This document shows positions 33,238-45,345 of a stretch of 64,000 bases of DNA, piece by piece. The stretch lies in NCBI GenBank assembly GCA_004794655.1, contig SMMW01000024.1, positions 2,309,501-2,373,500 of the forward strand. Direction: 5' to 3'. The translations under genes were made by a program, and so were the position numbers. The notes under the pieces were generated by a model that saw only the letters and a list, made by a program, of their open reading frames with translations, ran no database searches and was not told the origin of the DNA. The stretch comes from Marisa cornuarietis. Lineage: Eukaryota > Mollusca > Gastropoda > Architaenioglossa > Ampullariidae. Each line of letters begins with the position of its first letter. Within the stretch, counting starts at the first letter, position 1.

Positions 33238-34977
33238 GTGCGAGAGAGAGAGAGAGTGAAAGTGTGTATGGGTGTGAGTGTGCATGTGCGCGTGGGTGTT
33301 AACAATCCATGTTCTTTTATTGCTTATATATATTTTTATTTATTTCGTTTTCGCAAACGGAAGGAGACTTCTATTTGTCCCTTATAAGTTTAAGATCAAT
33401 AAACAAAAGACACAGAACACAATGCTTAAGCCTTTATGCCTTCGTCAACACGTTGCATAGCGCTGCCTGACTGCTTAAGTGTCAATTCTGTGTGAGGTCC
33501 TTGTTTTAACCCTGTGCCAAACCTTGTCAAACGCCTAAGAGAAATAAGAAAATATCAAATGTACAATGGTACAGTGGTCGTGATTAGAAACCCTACTAAT
33601 ATACTAAATACTATTTGATCTATACTCTGATATTTCCTAGTAGTTCATTCTGAATCAACAAGACACTGCTAGTTACTAGCTTTAAAACAAATTTGACAGT
33701 TTTAAAACTCTGTCAATATTTTAGATATTTTACGAGAACAGTCTTACATACAGACTGATTGATTTGCCTATTTTTGGTTGTTGTAAACATGATCCACGTG
33801 TATAATCACAGGAAGTCGTGAAGATACAATATCTTTAGGAAAATGACTACAATTAAGTTTAGTAAAACTAGCATTGTCACTAATAAACAATCTAATCAAA
33901 GCCAAATTGTAGTGAACCCATACATTTATCTTGGTATCAATAAAGTGAAACAGTACTAAAGATTTCTTTGGAAAGCTGGTGCTGCAAAATTTGTACAATA
34001 TTACAGGACAAACGGAAGTGAATCTTGCGGTTAATAAAAAACGATCGATAACAATATTAATGTGCAAACTGTAAAGCATAGAATCTCCCTTAGATAAGAG
34101 TATACACGTATTGGATAATGACAACATTTGGTAAATTTAATATATAATTTGAAGGGTTTTAATTACTGATAAAATGTCGAAGGAAAGTAATGAGATGTTT
34201 GTTACGTGCTATTGACAGTTGATTCTCTTCTTAGTAGTAACTGCATCAAGTGTTTGCAGATGGTGCTTCTTTAGATTGCTGTCGACCAAGGACGATTGTT
34301 TTATGCGTAAATTCTGTACCAAGATTACCAATATTTATATATACTCATAATATTACTACATTTTATTTTAAATCATGAGCGAATGAAAAAAAGAAAAGAA
34401 ACTATTATTTATCGCGATTGTCTTACATATTGCCATACAATCGTCTTTTAAAACTAAAAACAATTGTTACGCTTATGAAGGAGAAATAAATATCTAGTCT
34501 GCTTGTAACTAACTATAAATTCAATTTAAAAACAATTCTTCTATTATATGAGATTCAAAAAATGGTTGACATTAAATTTTATTTATATTGTGGATAACGT
34601 GTAAGTAATAGCTAAAGTTACAGTTTCTAGTCACCTATTATTTATCTTCTTGCAGTTTCTAGTCACCTATCATTTGTATTTCCCAAAAAGCCATGCTTCA
34701 ATTACTCACTTCTCTACCTTTTTGTTCGAAATGGTCATGAGTATAGTTGGACACAAAATGCTTATTTAAATGTGAAATCGCTCAAATACCGTGGTCTCCC
34801 ATACCGTCTCTGTTAATTGATGATGAACGTCTCTATTATTCATCATGTAAAGTGCGAGCGGTGGAAAATAAAAGGGAAAAGGGTATATTATGAATGTTTC
34901 TGGGGTCACGACGTTTTCCATCTACTGGGTTTGGAACATGATTATGGTACCACAGCCTAATGAAAATCAAAATGCAC
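32721..34977. other. Intergenic; (GT)n/(GA)n tract and part of the tandem-duplicated flank
   Basis: Compound (GT)n then (GA)n at 33175-33257. From about 34140 to 34330 the DNA aligns with 45240-45510 (shared TAGTAACTG, GATGGTGCTT and GACCAAGG), part of the duplicated unit. A 23-base word containing GTTTCTAGTCACCTAT occurs twice at 34621-34676. No gene seen. Confidence 0.5.
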
Positions 34978-35146
34978 CCAAGTTGTTCATTAGATGTTGA
35001 CTTCAGAAGGTTGTTATGTACCAAGTTGTTCATTGTTTATTATTGACTTTAGAAGATCTTAATTACCACGTTGTTCATTGTTTATTATTGACTTCAAAAG
35101 GTTGTAATGTATCCAAGTTGTTGAATGATTACTAATTTCAGAAGAC
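34978..35146. repeat. Minisatellite, about four units of 45 bases
   Basis: Units begin CCAAGTTGTTCATTG-like and contain TATTATTGACTTCAGAAGG-like words; successive starts lie about 43-47 bases apart and the last unit is the most diverged. Non-coding. Confidence 0.75.
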
Positions 35147-35479
35147 GAGATGTCCCTGCAACGTGTGGAAAATAAAACAAAAGCTTTCTTAACATAATAA
35201 ACACTAAAAATTATATTTGACGAAGTTTGGAAGTGATCATATTTTGCTAATATTAATGTCCTTTTCCGTGTGATTTTGTATGTACCAATATTTGTGTTGG
35301 TGGTCAGTGGGTGGGTAAGTATTAGTGGATGTGGGTAATTGTATAAAAGAGAGAGAGAGAGGGGTACAGAAAGAGAGAGTTTAGGCACAATGACAATATT
35401 AAGTAAGATAATCTTATCCTTACGATACGTCTGTATTTTGCAAAACAATAATTATGTAAAAACGTTATAACATTTCCAC
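35147..35479. other. Intergenic, no feature recognised
   Basis: AT-rich, with a short (GA)n tract near 35348-35362; nothing else seen. Confidence 0.35.
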
Positions 35480-36400
35480 GTAGTACCTACTAAAAGATTC
35501 TAAGCATCGATGGTTCGCGCAAATACATCTGGACATTAAAATGTAAAATTACACGCTTAAAGACATTTACCACAGTTGTATTCAATGAACCGCTTGTTCG
35601 AAAATTACTTTCCCTTTAGCCATCCTCTAGCTCACACATTTTAATTGACAACATGTCCAGACACACACCTCAACAACGCGAGTAGCCTAGTTACCAGTAA
35701 CATGCAGCTGGATGTAATGAAAAGTTTTGCGTTGGATGAACTTTACACTTAAAAAGATTGAGATCTATTTTTGGCTGATTTCAGCAGGGGTTTTTGGGTT
35801 AGTTTGTAAACCTCCTCTTTTTTCGTGGATGGAAAGACAGACAACATGATTTCATTATTATCACAATTTACAAAGATTGAGTTTGTTTTGTGTAGAGTTT
35901 CGAAACAGGTGACCTGTGTCGTTGAGATGATGACCCATGCAAAAGCGTTCCTTTGTTTCTTTACCTTGCTAACCACGCATGTTACGATTTTTCTTCTCAG
36001 TACCATAATTTTCAAATAGGATTTGCCATACGAATCCTTAAGGCTGTACACTCATTAACATTTAATCAAATTTTCAACAAAAAAAACATGTGCACACTGT
36101 TAAAGATGTAACGCAGTGCTCAAAAGACAAAACTCTTACAAAACATCTTGAGTCTGTCATTGATAACCTCAATTTCTTTTTGCTTCTCCTAAATGACATG
36201 TTTGTCACAAATTGAAGAAAAATATATCCGACTTACAAATAATAAACTTTCTTAATTCTCTTAAAAGCAGTGAAATGTGCAAGTGAGGCCCAACTAAGGT
36301 TTGAGTAACAACATTTGGAACACCATGACAATGGAGAAATACTTTTACTGTTTGCTTCATTAAGTTATTATAGAAGCTAAAAGATAATACTAAGTTAAGC
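35480..36400. repeat. Duplicated intergenic block (partners 46070-46860 and 59650-59880)
   Basis: Aligns by eye with 46070-46860 through words such as AAGCATCGATG, GCATGTTACG and TGAAATG(T/C)GCAA. Its right end also matches 59650-59880 (TAACGCAGTGCTCAAAA versus TAACGTAGTGCTCAAAA, and CATTTGGAACAC). It is flank of the roughly 10 kb tandem unit that carries the receptor genes, not a gene. Confidence 0.6.
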
Positions 36401-36497
36401 CCTCTAGACAGCACTCACGGCACACCAATTAGTGAAAAAATGTATAAAGAACATAAAAAATTACTCCCAGAAAATAGTAACTACCTACTAGCTGGAA

Positions 36498-38010
36498 TCA
36501 GCAAGAGATAAAACACGGGCAGGTGCAATTATTTTTCTTTTTCAGAGAAATAATCGAACGCATATTCACACTCATAGAGAGCACGCTCTTAGCGCTTAAA
36601 ACGGGGAAGAGACATGGACTAGATGAGTAGAACACAAGGGACGGAAGAATAAACAACAGTACTGACGACAAACAGAAAACAAAGAAAACATAAAAAGGCA
36701 CCATGTAACAAGAACATCGTGATTCTGCAGAGAAAGATGGGGAGAAAAGTAGCAAGAGCGGAAGGGGGAGGGTGAGAAGGACGAGCATTGTGTGGACTGT
36801 GTTAAGAGTAATGCAAAGGAAGAGGTGCGTTTTCAGTGCAGATTTGAAGGATTCAATTGTAGGAAGGTGGCGGATATGGAAAGAGAGAGAACTCCATTGT
36901 TTTGCTGCACAGTAGCCAAAAATCCTGTGACCATATATTGTTGTTCTGGTGACAGGAACAGTTAGGATACGCCCATCAGAGGAAGAGCGTAGTTGTCTGG
37001 CCGGGATGTAAGGGATGAGAAGTTCAGAGAAATAATCAGGACAGGAGCCTGCAAAAGAAATTAAAACACAGCACAGACAGTTTGTACTGCATGCGAGAAC
37101 GGAGGGTAGCCAGTGTGGAAAACGAAGGAGAGGAGTAGCATGGTCCGGTTTCGTGGCTCTAAGCACCAGACGTGCCGCGGAGTTCTGTACTTTCTGGAGT
37201 TTCTGAATGAGGGATGAGGGGCAGCCTGCCAGCAAGGAGTTGCAGTAGTCAAGTCGAGAAAGAACAAACGCACAGACAAGAGTGTTGGTAGTGCGTGTAG
37301 AGAGAAAGTGACGGATGGCACTGATCTTACGGAGCTCATAATAGGCAGACTGACAGACAGCTGTAACATGTTTATCGAGGGTCATGTCTGCAGAGACCAT
37401 CAATCCCAGTTTCCTAACGGATGACATGAAGGTGATGTTGGCTTCGCCCGCCTTGATGTGATTGGGCAGACTGACGAGCAAAGGTTGATGTCTTCTTCTA
37501 TGGCACAAGAGGGCTTTTGTTTTATCGTCGTTTAGTTTAAGCTTGTTTTTTACCATCCAGCCCTTGACATCACTAATACAAGCTTCTATAGTGTTAATGA
37601 CGGAGTGAGACTCAGCCTGTGGAGTGGAACAGTAAAGCTGCATAGGACTGATGAGAAACCTGGTGAGACTGGATGCACGATGAAAGTAGTATAGTGTAGA
37701 GGATGAACAAAACTGGGCCAAGTACGGAGCCTTGGGGAACACCAGAGAGGGCAGGTCCAGAAATTCCGTAGAGGGTGTGGAGTCTATGAAGGAGCAGAGA
37801 GTGGTATATAGTGTCGAATGCAGCAAACAGGTCCACTAGAGTTAAGGGAGAAACATCACCGCTGTCAAGGGCAGATAATACGTCTGTCGTTACCTTAATA
37901 AAAATAGTCTCAGTGCTGTGAAAGGGTCTATATGTTGACTGAGCTTGTGGGATAAAATGGTGCTCTTGTAAGTAGGCCCAGAGCTGTGTCAGCTCACTTC
38001 TGCGTTTTTA
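36498..38010 (-). mobile_element. jockey/CR1-like LINE, 5'-truncated, RT with internal deletion
   Basis: Minus-strand reading from about 38010 gives HSTETIFIKVTTDVLSALDS, DLFAAFDTIYH and LYGISGPAL, then directly GVPQGSVLGPVLF. The roughly 35 residues normally between these motifs are missing, which also shifts the frame. The long 442-codon frame (to 36498) continues with LKLNDDKTKALL, SVRKLGLMVSADMTLDKH, FVLSRLDYCNSLLAGCP and NSAARLV, the RT thumb and C-terminal region of this LINE group. The catalytic YADD region is in the damaged part (HQSYAALLFH). Recent-looking but inactive. Its truncated 5' end abuts the receptor relic at 38064. Confidence 0.85.
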
Positions 38011-38063
38011 CAGTATGTTTCTTTATTTTTTGTTCCTAGCATTTTTTTTAACAAAAGTATTTT

Positions 38064-38215
38064 ATAGGGCATCATATGTGTCTGTATTTTTTCTGCTGTG
38101 ATACCATTAGAGATGCGTTTTGTATTTATTTCCTCTACAAACAAAAAACTTTTCTAACAAGAACCATAAGTGTTATCATTGCTATTTCCGTTTCTGTCCT
38201 TATGTTCTTTTTTAA
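38064..38215 (+). pseudogene. GPCR relic (TM3 to TM4)
   Basis: Plus-strand bases starting GCATCATATGTGTCTG match the TM3 coding DNA of the 29174 gene (SASYASIFMSA). The region continues through ICL2 (KTFLTRTISVII, comparable to KTFLTTRTMAVII) to TM4 (VSVLMFF, comparable to VPVIMFL), with frame changes in between. Both sides are replaced, by the LINE on the left and a short (GT)n on the right. Dead fragment. Confidence 0.7.
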
Positions 38216-38479
38216 CACACACAGACATATATATTTTGTGTGTGTGTTTGTTTCACTCGTTACTGGTGACACCAACCTATTAAAAATCTACTACGTAGAG
38301 CAAAGTTTGATGACACACTTATGCAGACGTATTTGCAGAAAGAAATCTTTAACCAAGGGAAAAAAAGAGATCTCTGTTGCCGAGAGAATAGCAACGCTTA
38401 TTTTAGCTTTACTGGAAAACGACGACAGCTTTGATCTGGTCTACAAGAGCCCTGATTACCGCCCATCTTAAAAGCTGTA

Positions 38480-38944
38480 TAATTTTTAATCGTTTGGGCG
38501 TGTTTGTGTGACTAAAATTTAGTGTCGAGCGTGTTTTCTTCGCAGCTGTGCTATAAAGACTGTCTCCCATTGAGAAGAAAAGGGCCAACTGCATCTAAAC
38601 ATGACCTTTGACCTGCTCCACTAGTTCAGTGAGCACTACGTAGTGAGAGGTCGAGAGTGAAAGAGTGAGCTATAATGTTGGGCGAACCTTCAAATTGAAG
38701 AGTAAGTCTAAATATAAATATTTTAAGAACTATTCAAGAAATAATTAACAAATAGTTAGCTACAGGGAAACTCCAGACACAAAGATGCTAAACCAGCAGC
38801 GGTGCTAAATTACAAGTCCTAATCTTCTTGGAGCAGGTGCTGGATATCTTTGTACATCGATTCCTCGTGTGTCAGGTACTCCGGACTTAAGTGCTACATT
38901 TAAAGTTTACAAAATCGCAGTTGAACGGGTTTGTTGGAGAAAAC
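38480..38944. other. Intergenic, no feature recognised
   Basis: No gene or repeat identified. Confidence 0.35.
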
Positions 38945-39002
38945 CTACATGGGAATTGCCGAGTACACCTGTTAGCTATTAAAATAAAGCAGTGTTTGCA
39001 GG

Positions 39003-39039
<37 letters not shown>

Positions 39040-39162
39040 GCATTGATTGATAACGTTATGCAAGAGTTACAGCGTTTGTCGAGTCATAAAATCTGGGAAT
39101 TACCGGGTACACTTGTTAGCAATTAAAAGAAAGCAGTGTTTGCAGGATGCGTGCGTCCGTGC

Positions 39163-39207
<45 letters not shown>

Positions 39208-39240
39208 CGTTTGTCGAGTCATAAAATATGGGAAAGATAT
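38945..39240. repeat. Tandem duplication of a (GT)n-bearing unit, about 140 bases
   Basis: The block GGGAATTGCCGAGTACACCT, then GCAGTGTTTGCAGGATG and a (GT)n run, occurs at 38951 and again at 39095; a partial third start lies at 39230. The words TTTGTCGAGTCATAAAAT occur before the second and third starts. The (GT)n runs are at 39005-39038 and about 39167-39200. Confidence 0.85.
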
Positions 39241-40062
39241 TACTTTCGTCTACGAAAATGTCAACGACTGGTTTAATTGAACTTTTGTTGCTCCTGGAAA
39301 TATTTATTCCAATGTTCATTCTACCCGTTAGAATTTTTAGGGGTGAGTCCAAGTGGAAAATTTTGACAATATCAAGTGCATTTTGAGTGAGTGAGAAAAA
39401 GATAGGAAGTAAGGAGCAACATAAGAGCAGGAGCGTTACACTTTCTTTTTCTTTACCGCAGTCGGTTTAATCGGTCTCCTCCTAACCCTTCCTGCCAATG
39501 TCTTTTGATGTACTTCACACTGTCTGCACACAGGGCATCACCCGGACATCGCTGAACATCATCTCTTTTTTTCTTGAACATCTTCTCCCCTTTTCCCTTT
39601 TGTGAACATAAGCTGTCAACCTCAACAAGTTAGGGAAGAGTAGTGAATAGGACATATCATGCAATAGTACAAATATCTCAAATCTCTTATACTGTCGCTT
39701 ACAATAAAGGAATAATTTATATTAAAAAAATAAAAGATGACAATACAATCACACAACAAGGTTTCCGCACTCTTATACTGGACAACTTGTACTTGAAATG
39801 TTCAGAAAGCAAACATTATCGGATAACCATTATTGCGCTGTGCAATTTTATGTATTTTCTCTTTTCAAGAGTGGGAAAACAAATTTGTTTTATTTATATG
39901 TCCTCTAGCGGTTCCTCTTAGTACACCGAAAATTAATAAATAGAAAACGTAGGCCTAGTTTATTGAAACATAAGATCATTCTTTCATACTCAAAAAGATA
40001 GGTAATAGTAGGGGAAGACTCGAGACAAATTCGTTAATATTTTCTTATTTGTATTTTATAAA
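39241..40062. other. Upstream flank of the 40710 gene
   Basis: No gene. From 39795 it aligns with the flank starting at 25125 (shared GAAATGTTCAGAAAGCAAAC), so it belongs to the duplicated promoter region. Confidence 0.5.
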
Positions 40063-40363
40063 AATAATTGCAAACGTGCTGATTTACGAAATAATATGTA
40101 GTAAAGTGTAATACACACAAAATATCTTCGTTCTTTTGTTTGTTATTTATTTCGTTTGGTCTAACATTTAAAAAATAAGTTATTTCACTTTAATTCTTAG
40201 AAGTATGAGACGATAAGAGTTTTTCAGAATAAGCGAACATGTCTATAAATACTAAAACAAACTTAATTCTCTTACATTTTAGCAGTTTGTCACGCTTAAG
40301 CTAAAGTGACAGCAGAAAAAAGAGTTGTACCCAGAGGAGATTTCTGCTTAACAAACGTTTTAG
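40063..40363 (+). promoter_or_regulatory. Inferred promoter and non-coding exon 1 of the 40710 GPCR
   Basis: AATAATTGCAAA at 40063-40074, TATA box TATAAATA at 40244-40251, and exon end TTTCTGCTTAACAAACGTTTTAG with donor GTAAGC at 40364. The acceptor TATCTTTTTTCAG has AG at 40581-40582, so the intron would be only about 219 bases, against 1.6-3.4 kb at the sister genes. The pattern matches the 25.7, 47.7 and 57.1 kb regions. Inferred without transcripts. Confidence 0.6.
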
Positions 40364-40709
40364 GTAAGCAGTAATACAGTTTCATTGGTTCCTCGCTATT
40401 ATCAATACTTTCTTGACTAACGTTTTTCTAAAGCTTTTGATAAAATGTCGATTTAAGAATAACATTTTCTCAATTTCAAAATTTTGTTTGCATTTACACT
40501 AGCGCTACTATCGCCTGAAAATTCAGTTGGTAAGAGGAATTCCTGTTGTTGCAGTAAGCAAAACCTTTGTATCTTTTTTCAGAGATTACCTGACAGAACT
40601 GCTGGAGCTGAACCAAGTTTCTTTTCTCAAACCTAACCAATAAAGTTAAAATGCCACTAAAACGCGCTAATCTTTTATTTGTCATAGTATTGCTTCTGTT
40701 AAGGTGAAG

Positions 40710-41753
40710 ATGAACAACAGCAACTATTTTCAAGAAAACTGTATTTTAGTGACTTCTTATGACGGTCACGGGGACCTCATCAGTCCTGAGACTGAACATT
40801 TTATCACAAAATTAAGATCCGCGGTTTTCATTCCTCTGCTCTATCTCCTTGGCGGTCCGTCTAATATGGTTAACATGGTTGTCTTCTTCAAGTTAGGTCT
40901 GAGAGACCGAGTTAACCTTTGTCTGTTCAGTCTGGCTCTTGTTGATTTCTTGTTCCTTTCTTTCCTGTTTCTACTGGTTTGTGAGCAGATGTTTATGTTT
41001 CAGTCTTACGACAACTACGGACCTGTCTACACATTTTTTGTAAACAACAAGTTTATGATCTTCTACAGTGCATCATATGCGTCGATATTTATGTCTGCTG
41101 TGATAGCAGTAGAGAGGTGTGTTTGTGTTTTATTTCCCCTACAAGCAAAATCTTTTCTGACGACAAGAACGATGGCTGTTATCATTGTCATTTCCGTGCC
41201 TGTTATTATGTTCTTACGTCTCGTGGTTACAGCCAAGTACACAGTCGGCTGTGTGTTTGACAGCAAACAACAGATAACATACATGGAATTCTACGCTACA
41301 GACTATGAACAGAGAAACAAGATGATGTTGGATATTATTGATGGGATATTTTACGGTTTTATGATAACACTAGGATGTCCAATCATTATCTTGATAGCTA
41401 CTGTAGTAACGTCTGTAAAGTTGTTTCATATAGTTGCGTGGAGGAAAATTGCATCTACAGCCGATTCTAAAAGAGAAATAGCATTAACCAAAATGCTTAT
41501 CGCTTTGTCGGTAGAGATTTTGATGTTCTCTTTGATTACTGTATTGTTACGAACGTTTCCATTATTCAGTTCTGACCTTAGTACTAAAGGGAAATATCGT
41601 AATCTTTATTTTGCTATTGTCACAATCTCCGAGGTGTGTGACTACATTGGGTCGTGCTGTCATTTCTTTGTATACTATTTTGCTGGTTCAAAGTATAGAC
41701 ACATGTTTCATAGTTTGTTTAAGGAACGTTTTCGAAATACTGCTTTGAAATGA
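40710..41753 (+). CDS. Class A chemosensory-type GPCR, intact, 347 aa
   Basis: Single coding exon starting at ATG 40710 (MNNSNYF); upstream frame only reaches a GTG. The 7TM layout has the same length as the 29174 product and most residues are identical. Sequon N2, Cys11, TM1 GGPSNMVN, TM2 SLALVDF with D79, TM3 end VERC, ICL2 PLQAKSFLTTR, ECL2 Cys181 (VGCVFDSK), TM6 ALTKMLIALSVEI, TM7 FFVYYFAGSKYR. It differs from its sister mainly in ICL3 (FHIVAWRKIAS), TM6 and the tail (KERFRNTALK). The ECL2 sequence YATDYEQRNK is closer to the 49439 product. Membrane receptor, ligand unknown; no AATAAA close downstream. Confidence 0.93.
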   Translation: MNNSNYFQENCILVTSYDGHGDLISPETEHFITKLRSAVFIPLLYLLGGPSNMVNMVVFFKLGLRDRVNLCLFSLALVDFLFLSFLFLLVCEQMFMFQSYDNYGPVYTFFVNNKFMIFYSASYASIFMSAVIAVERCVCVLFPLQAKSFLTTRTMAVIIVISVPVIMFLRLVVTAKYTVGCVFDSKQQITYMEFYATDYEQRNKMMLDIIDGIFYGFMITLGCPIIILIATVVTSVKLFHIVAWRKIASTADSKREIALTKMLIALSVEILMFSLITVLLRTFPLFSSDLSTKGKYRNLYFAIVTISEVCDYIGSCCHFFVYYFAGSKYRHMFHSLFKERFRNTALK

Positions 41754-42049
41754 AAGATTTGTTTTCTATAACTTTAATGCTTGTTATCTTTTAAATTTTA
41801 CAACCATTTTTGCAGCTTGCGTTATCAACGCGTCTTTGTTGGCTGTAGCTTTACTCCCCCTCCCTAATTATTAAGAATGATATCCAACAGTTTACAAGGA
41901 CGACATCGACCCTAATAACAAAAGTAAAACTTCTTTCCCGGCTTCGACTTCTCTTTGTAGTCCGAAGTACTTAGAAAGGTTGTACTTGACCAATTCTCTA
42001 GCCATAATCTACTTGAGCCATTTCAGTCACCATACCTTTAAAATCAATA

Positions 42050-42640
42050 GACTAAGAAGACGTTGCTGCCTGTTGATCACCACAACTTTTTTTAACATCA
42101 ATCTAGTCTGTAATTCCATCATCCTTCAGCCTAGAAGGATCAGTCACATCCGATCCTTCCTGTCTGTTTTTTTCCACCAAACATATCGCGTTTGTTTTTT
42201 GTATTATCCACTGCTGGATTCCTATAACTCTCGACTCCTCGAACTCCCTACCAGCATGCTGGACAAACTTTAATGGATTCAGAATAACACTGCTCGTGTG
42301 GTCTTCTTTAAGCGAGAAGCACACCATGCTACACCCTTCCTCCGCAGGCTTCACTGGCTACCTCGCGTTGATGACGATGTCGTCCCACTGTCCTTCCCTT
42401 GTCTTCATGGCCTCGCCCCAGCAAAACTGTCTGAGGTTCTGATGCCTTCCAACCCGCGTCAGTCTCCTCGGTCTGCCTGTGTTGCCCTCCTCTCTGTGCC
42501 ACACATCCAACAGGTGTAACTTAGTAGACGCTCTTCTTTGTTCTAATAATCCACCTTTGGAATGCTCTGTGTCTTTCTTTTTTATCTGTGTCGTTATTCA
42601 AATCATTCAAATCTGACCTTAAAAGCGGTCTCTTGAAAAT
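42050..42640 (+). mobile_element. jockey/CR1-like LINE 3' fragment
   Basis: Plus-strand pieces in changing frames match the RT C-terminus also seen at 36.5-37.8 kb: ISHIRSFLS near 42140, CAFVLS-like bases near 42190, the MLDKL..IQNNTARVV region at 42255-42300 and HATPFLRRLHWLP at 42325. Later comes LHGLAPAKLSEVL near 42410. 5' truncated and full of stops. Confidence 0.75.
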
Positions 42641-44012
42641 ATATTCCGTGATCAATAGTACTGTCGAACCAGTTTTTGTATTCTTTATCTACGCACGTTT
42701 TTGTCCTTGTGTAATTTCTTTTCTGACACATATTTGTGTATGGTTGAGTGTCGGTTCGTTTATAGAATTTCCTGCAGCACATTGACCTCGCATCTACAAG
42801 TGGAAATGCACTTTACACATTCTCTTAATATTATTATTATCTTATAATTTAGTAATAGGCTATAATACTTTAATAATAGGGTATATATTATTGTTAATGT
42901 GAAGGAGGGGATAGCCCCCCCCTTCCTCAATGGAGGTTCTGCTTAACATTGCACGACCGACACTGAAGGCGAACCTTCCAAGCTGCCGTGTTTCATCTTG
43001 TGCCCCGACGATATTGTCCGGCTGGTGCTAGTTAAGGGAGAGATGACAATAACGGATGCTATAAGTTTTATCACAAGATATTTGACTTCTCATCGGGCAG
43101 ATAAAATTACGACTCCCAAGTTATGACACGGAGTAAAATAAATAGCGTTCTGTTTTTAAGGTTATTATTTTATTACCCAGTAGTTAATATCAATGCAAAA
43201 ATGAGACCAGGTGAAAGACAAAACCGTTCCAACACTAGCTAAAACGACTGACCATTTAAACATGTTTACTGCTATGAATTATTAAGGGGAAATAATTTAA
43301 AACCTGGAACATACTTTATAGGGGTTTTATAAAAGTTATAAAATCATTTGTCTCTAAAGTGCAGATGGCCAACTAATCATATGGCGTATGATGTCATCTC
43401 CCTGTATGGTCCCTAATTGTTAGATGGCATCTAGTCAAAGGCAAGTACAGTTATAATTTAAACTCTTATATTGCACCTCCCCAGTGACACAAACAAAGCA
43501 ACTCGATCATGGTGTTGCGTGCTCCCTCTTCAAATACTGTTCATATATTAGTGGCTATTTAATAACCGTAGTGCCTATATACAAACATTGTTCATGGGTT
43601 TCGCCGATGTATATGTGTTATAGGTGTTAAATTAAATTAATATGTGTGACTGGTTTACTACCAAAAAGATTGATCTTACAAAGACCACAATAATCTTTCA
43701 CCTAATACAATAATATAAAGAATATCAGCAATTTAGATTACTATTAGAAAAAAGATAACAACTTACTGATAAAGTTCTTCGGTGATATAAATTTCGTCTG
43801 ACAATGCAAATCTGACAACTTCCTTTCTGAAAGTGCAAAGGTTTTATAATTATTAATGACACCTCCAAGGACTGTGTACTAAGTCGACTGCTGATAGTTT
43901 TCCGTGAACAAATTTTAGAGTCTCGCAGCGAAGTAAGCTTTCAGTACTCAGCGAGTTCTTAGGGAGCGAACATCCGAACCAACAGAACCAAAGATAGTTG
44001 AGGATGGCGCGC

Positions 44013-44013
<1 letters not shown>
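42641..44013. other. Intergenic, no gene seen
   Basis: AT-rich; a short GC-rich palindromic stretch (GGGGATAGCCCCCCCC) at about 42908. Nothing else recognised. Confidence 0.4.

Positions 44014-44077
<64 letters not shown>
44014..44077. repeat. (GT)n microsatellite
   Basis: About 32 GT units preceded by GCGCGCGC. It directly abuts the LTR-like repeat at 44075. Confidence 0.95.
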
Positions 44078-44078
<1 letters not shown>

Positions 44079-44456
44079 TGAACTCCGGGGAATGAGCACG
44101 TGAATATGGTCAGAGGTTGCGTTAGTCGTCGCCTCGGGATAATCACGCTCTCTATCCCTAAGCTCACCCCGACATTTACGTGTACGCGAACACTTACACT
44201 AAATTGCTAACAAGATTCAATTGACTCCGATCCCTCAGCGTATGTCCCCAAGAACAATAAAAGGCAATTTAGTATAATAAGACAATTGTTGATGATCGAG
44301 AGTTTTGACGAATTAATCATAAACGATACAATACTGCAAATTCCAACGTTAGCTCGCTCTCTAGGCGTCCCGATATAATCCCTACTACTAATCTAGATAC
44401 CGTGAGTCACTATCTTAACTAATACACACAATGCACTACACTCGTATCTCTCTCTA

Positions 44457-44494
<38 letters not shown>

Positions 44495-45131
44495 ACTCGC
44501 CACTTATCCCTACGCACGACTGTCTCTTTCCACGTGGATGGCCCTCCGATGTTCTTGATGTCCAGGAATTCGTTGCTGTGACCTCGTCTATCGTTGCTGC
44601 CTCTTCAACGAGCACTGAGACTTGCACCGCCGTCTGCGACCAAACAGCCACTGGTGATGAAGCGTTGCGCACTCTGTGACAAGAATGGGTCTTAACGCAC
44701 CTCCGAGTCTGCTGAGCCGGAGCTGTCACGATTCCAAGACAAGACTTGCAGTGGAGAATCTGAACAGTCTTGAACAAACCTTTGTTACAACCTCCCCCTC
44801 GAGCATCCAGTGCGAAGACCTCCATTTCTCGCCGGTCTCAATACTAGATCCTCAATCGTGAGGATCATCCTCTCTCGCGATTGGTCAAGCATACTTACAC
44901 ACTTGCTCCTAACCTTTCTGCTACATAGCTACATCCAGTCGCTACCTAGCTAACACACGACAGATAGGTGGTCAGTCTGACTTATCCTTGCCCACTCTAC
45001 CTCATTCTTACCTCCCCCTACTAGTAACGTGAACTGTGACTGCGGCGCCATCTCGTCTGGCTCTCTATTCACTACTGGTGTCTAGTCAGTCGCAATAATA
45101 AGCGCTGTTGTCCGGTACTAGGTACACCACA
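44075..45131. mobile_element. LTR-like repeat, copy 2 (partner 22210-23672)
   Basis: Starts TGGTGAACTCC immediately after the (GT)n tract and ends GGTACACCACA. It shares ACACTTACACTAAATTGCTA, TCTAGGCGTCCCG, CTCGCCGGTCTC and ATTGGTCAAGCATAC with copy 1. It carries its own (CT)n/(AC)n tract at 44446-44496, shorter in copy 1. No target duplication found. Confidence 0.55.
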
Positions 45132-45345
45132 GCCTTTCAATTAATGGTTGTATTCTGCCCTACGGTCACTGCTGGTCTCCCCTTTTCTGGAAGATCCCCT
45201 GCGGTGATAACTATCGTTCCCTTTTGTCGACTTTTGTAAAAATTTGTTGACTGGTTTAATTTTAAGGATTTTGATTTCTGGTAAAAGGTCGAAAGGTATT
45301 GGGAAATCACTTACCTGTTGCTGATATTTAGTCTTTGTCCTACTA

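Noticed and set aside
33178..33387. Cys/Val-repeat small protein
   Set aside because: Translation of a (GT)n microsatellite; the same holds for 44469-44825, 47154-47351 and 39047-39280.
34978..35146. CRISPR-like array of four regular repeats
   Set aside because: Units are contiguous without unique spacers, in animal DNA; a minisatellite explains it.
38076..38471. 131-codon open frame as a new gene
   Set aside because: Its first third is out-of-frame receptor relic and the rest crosses a microsatellite; no promoter or family match.
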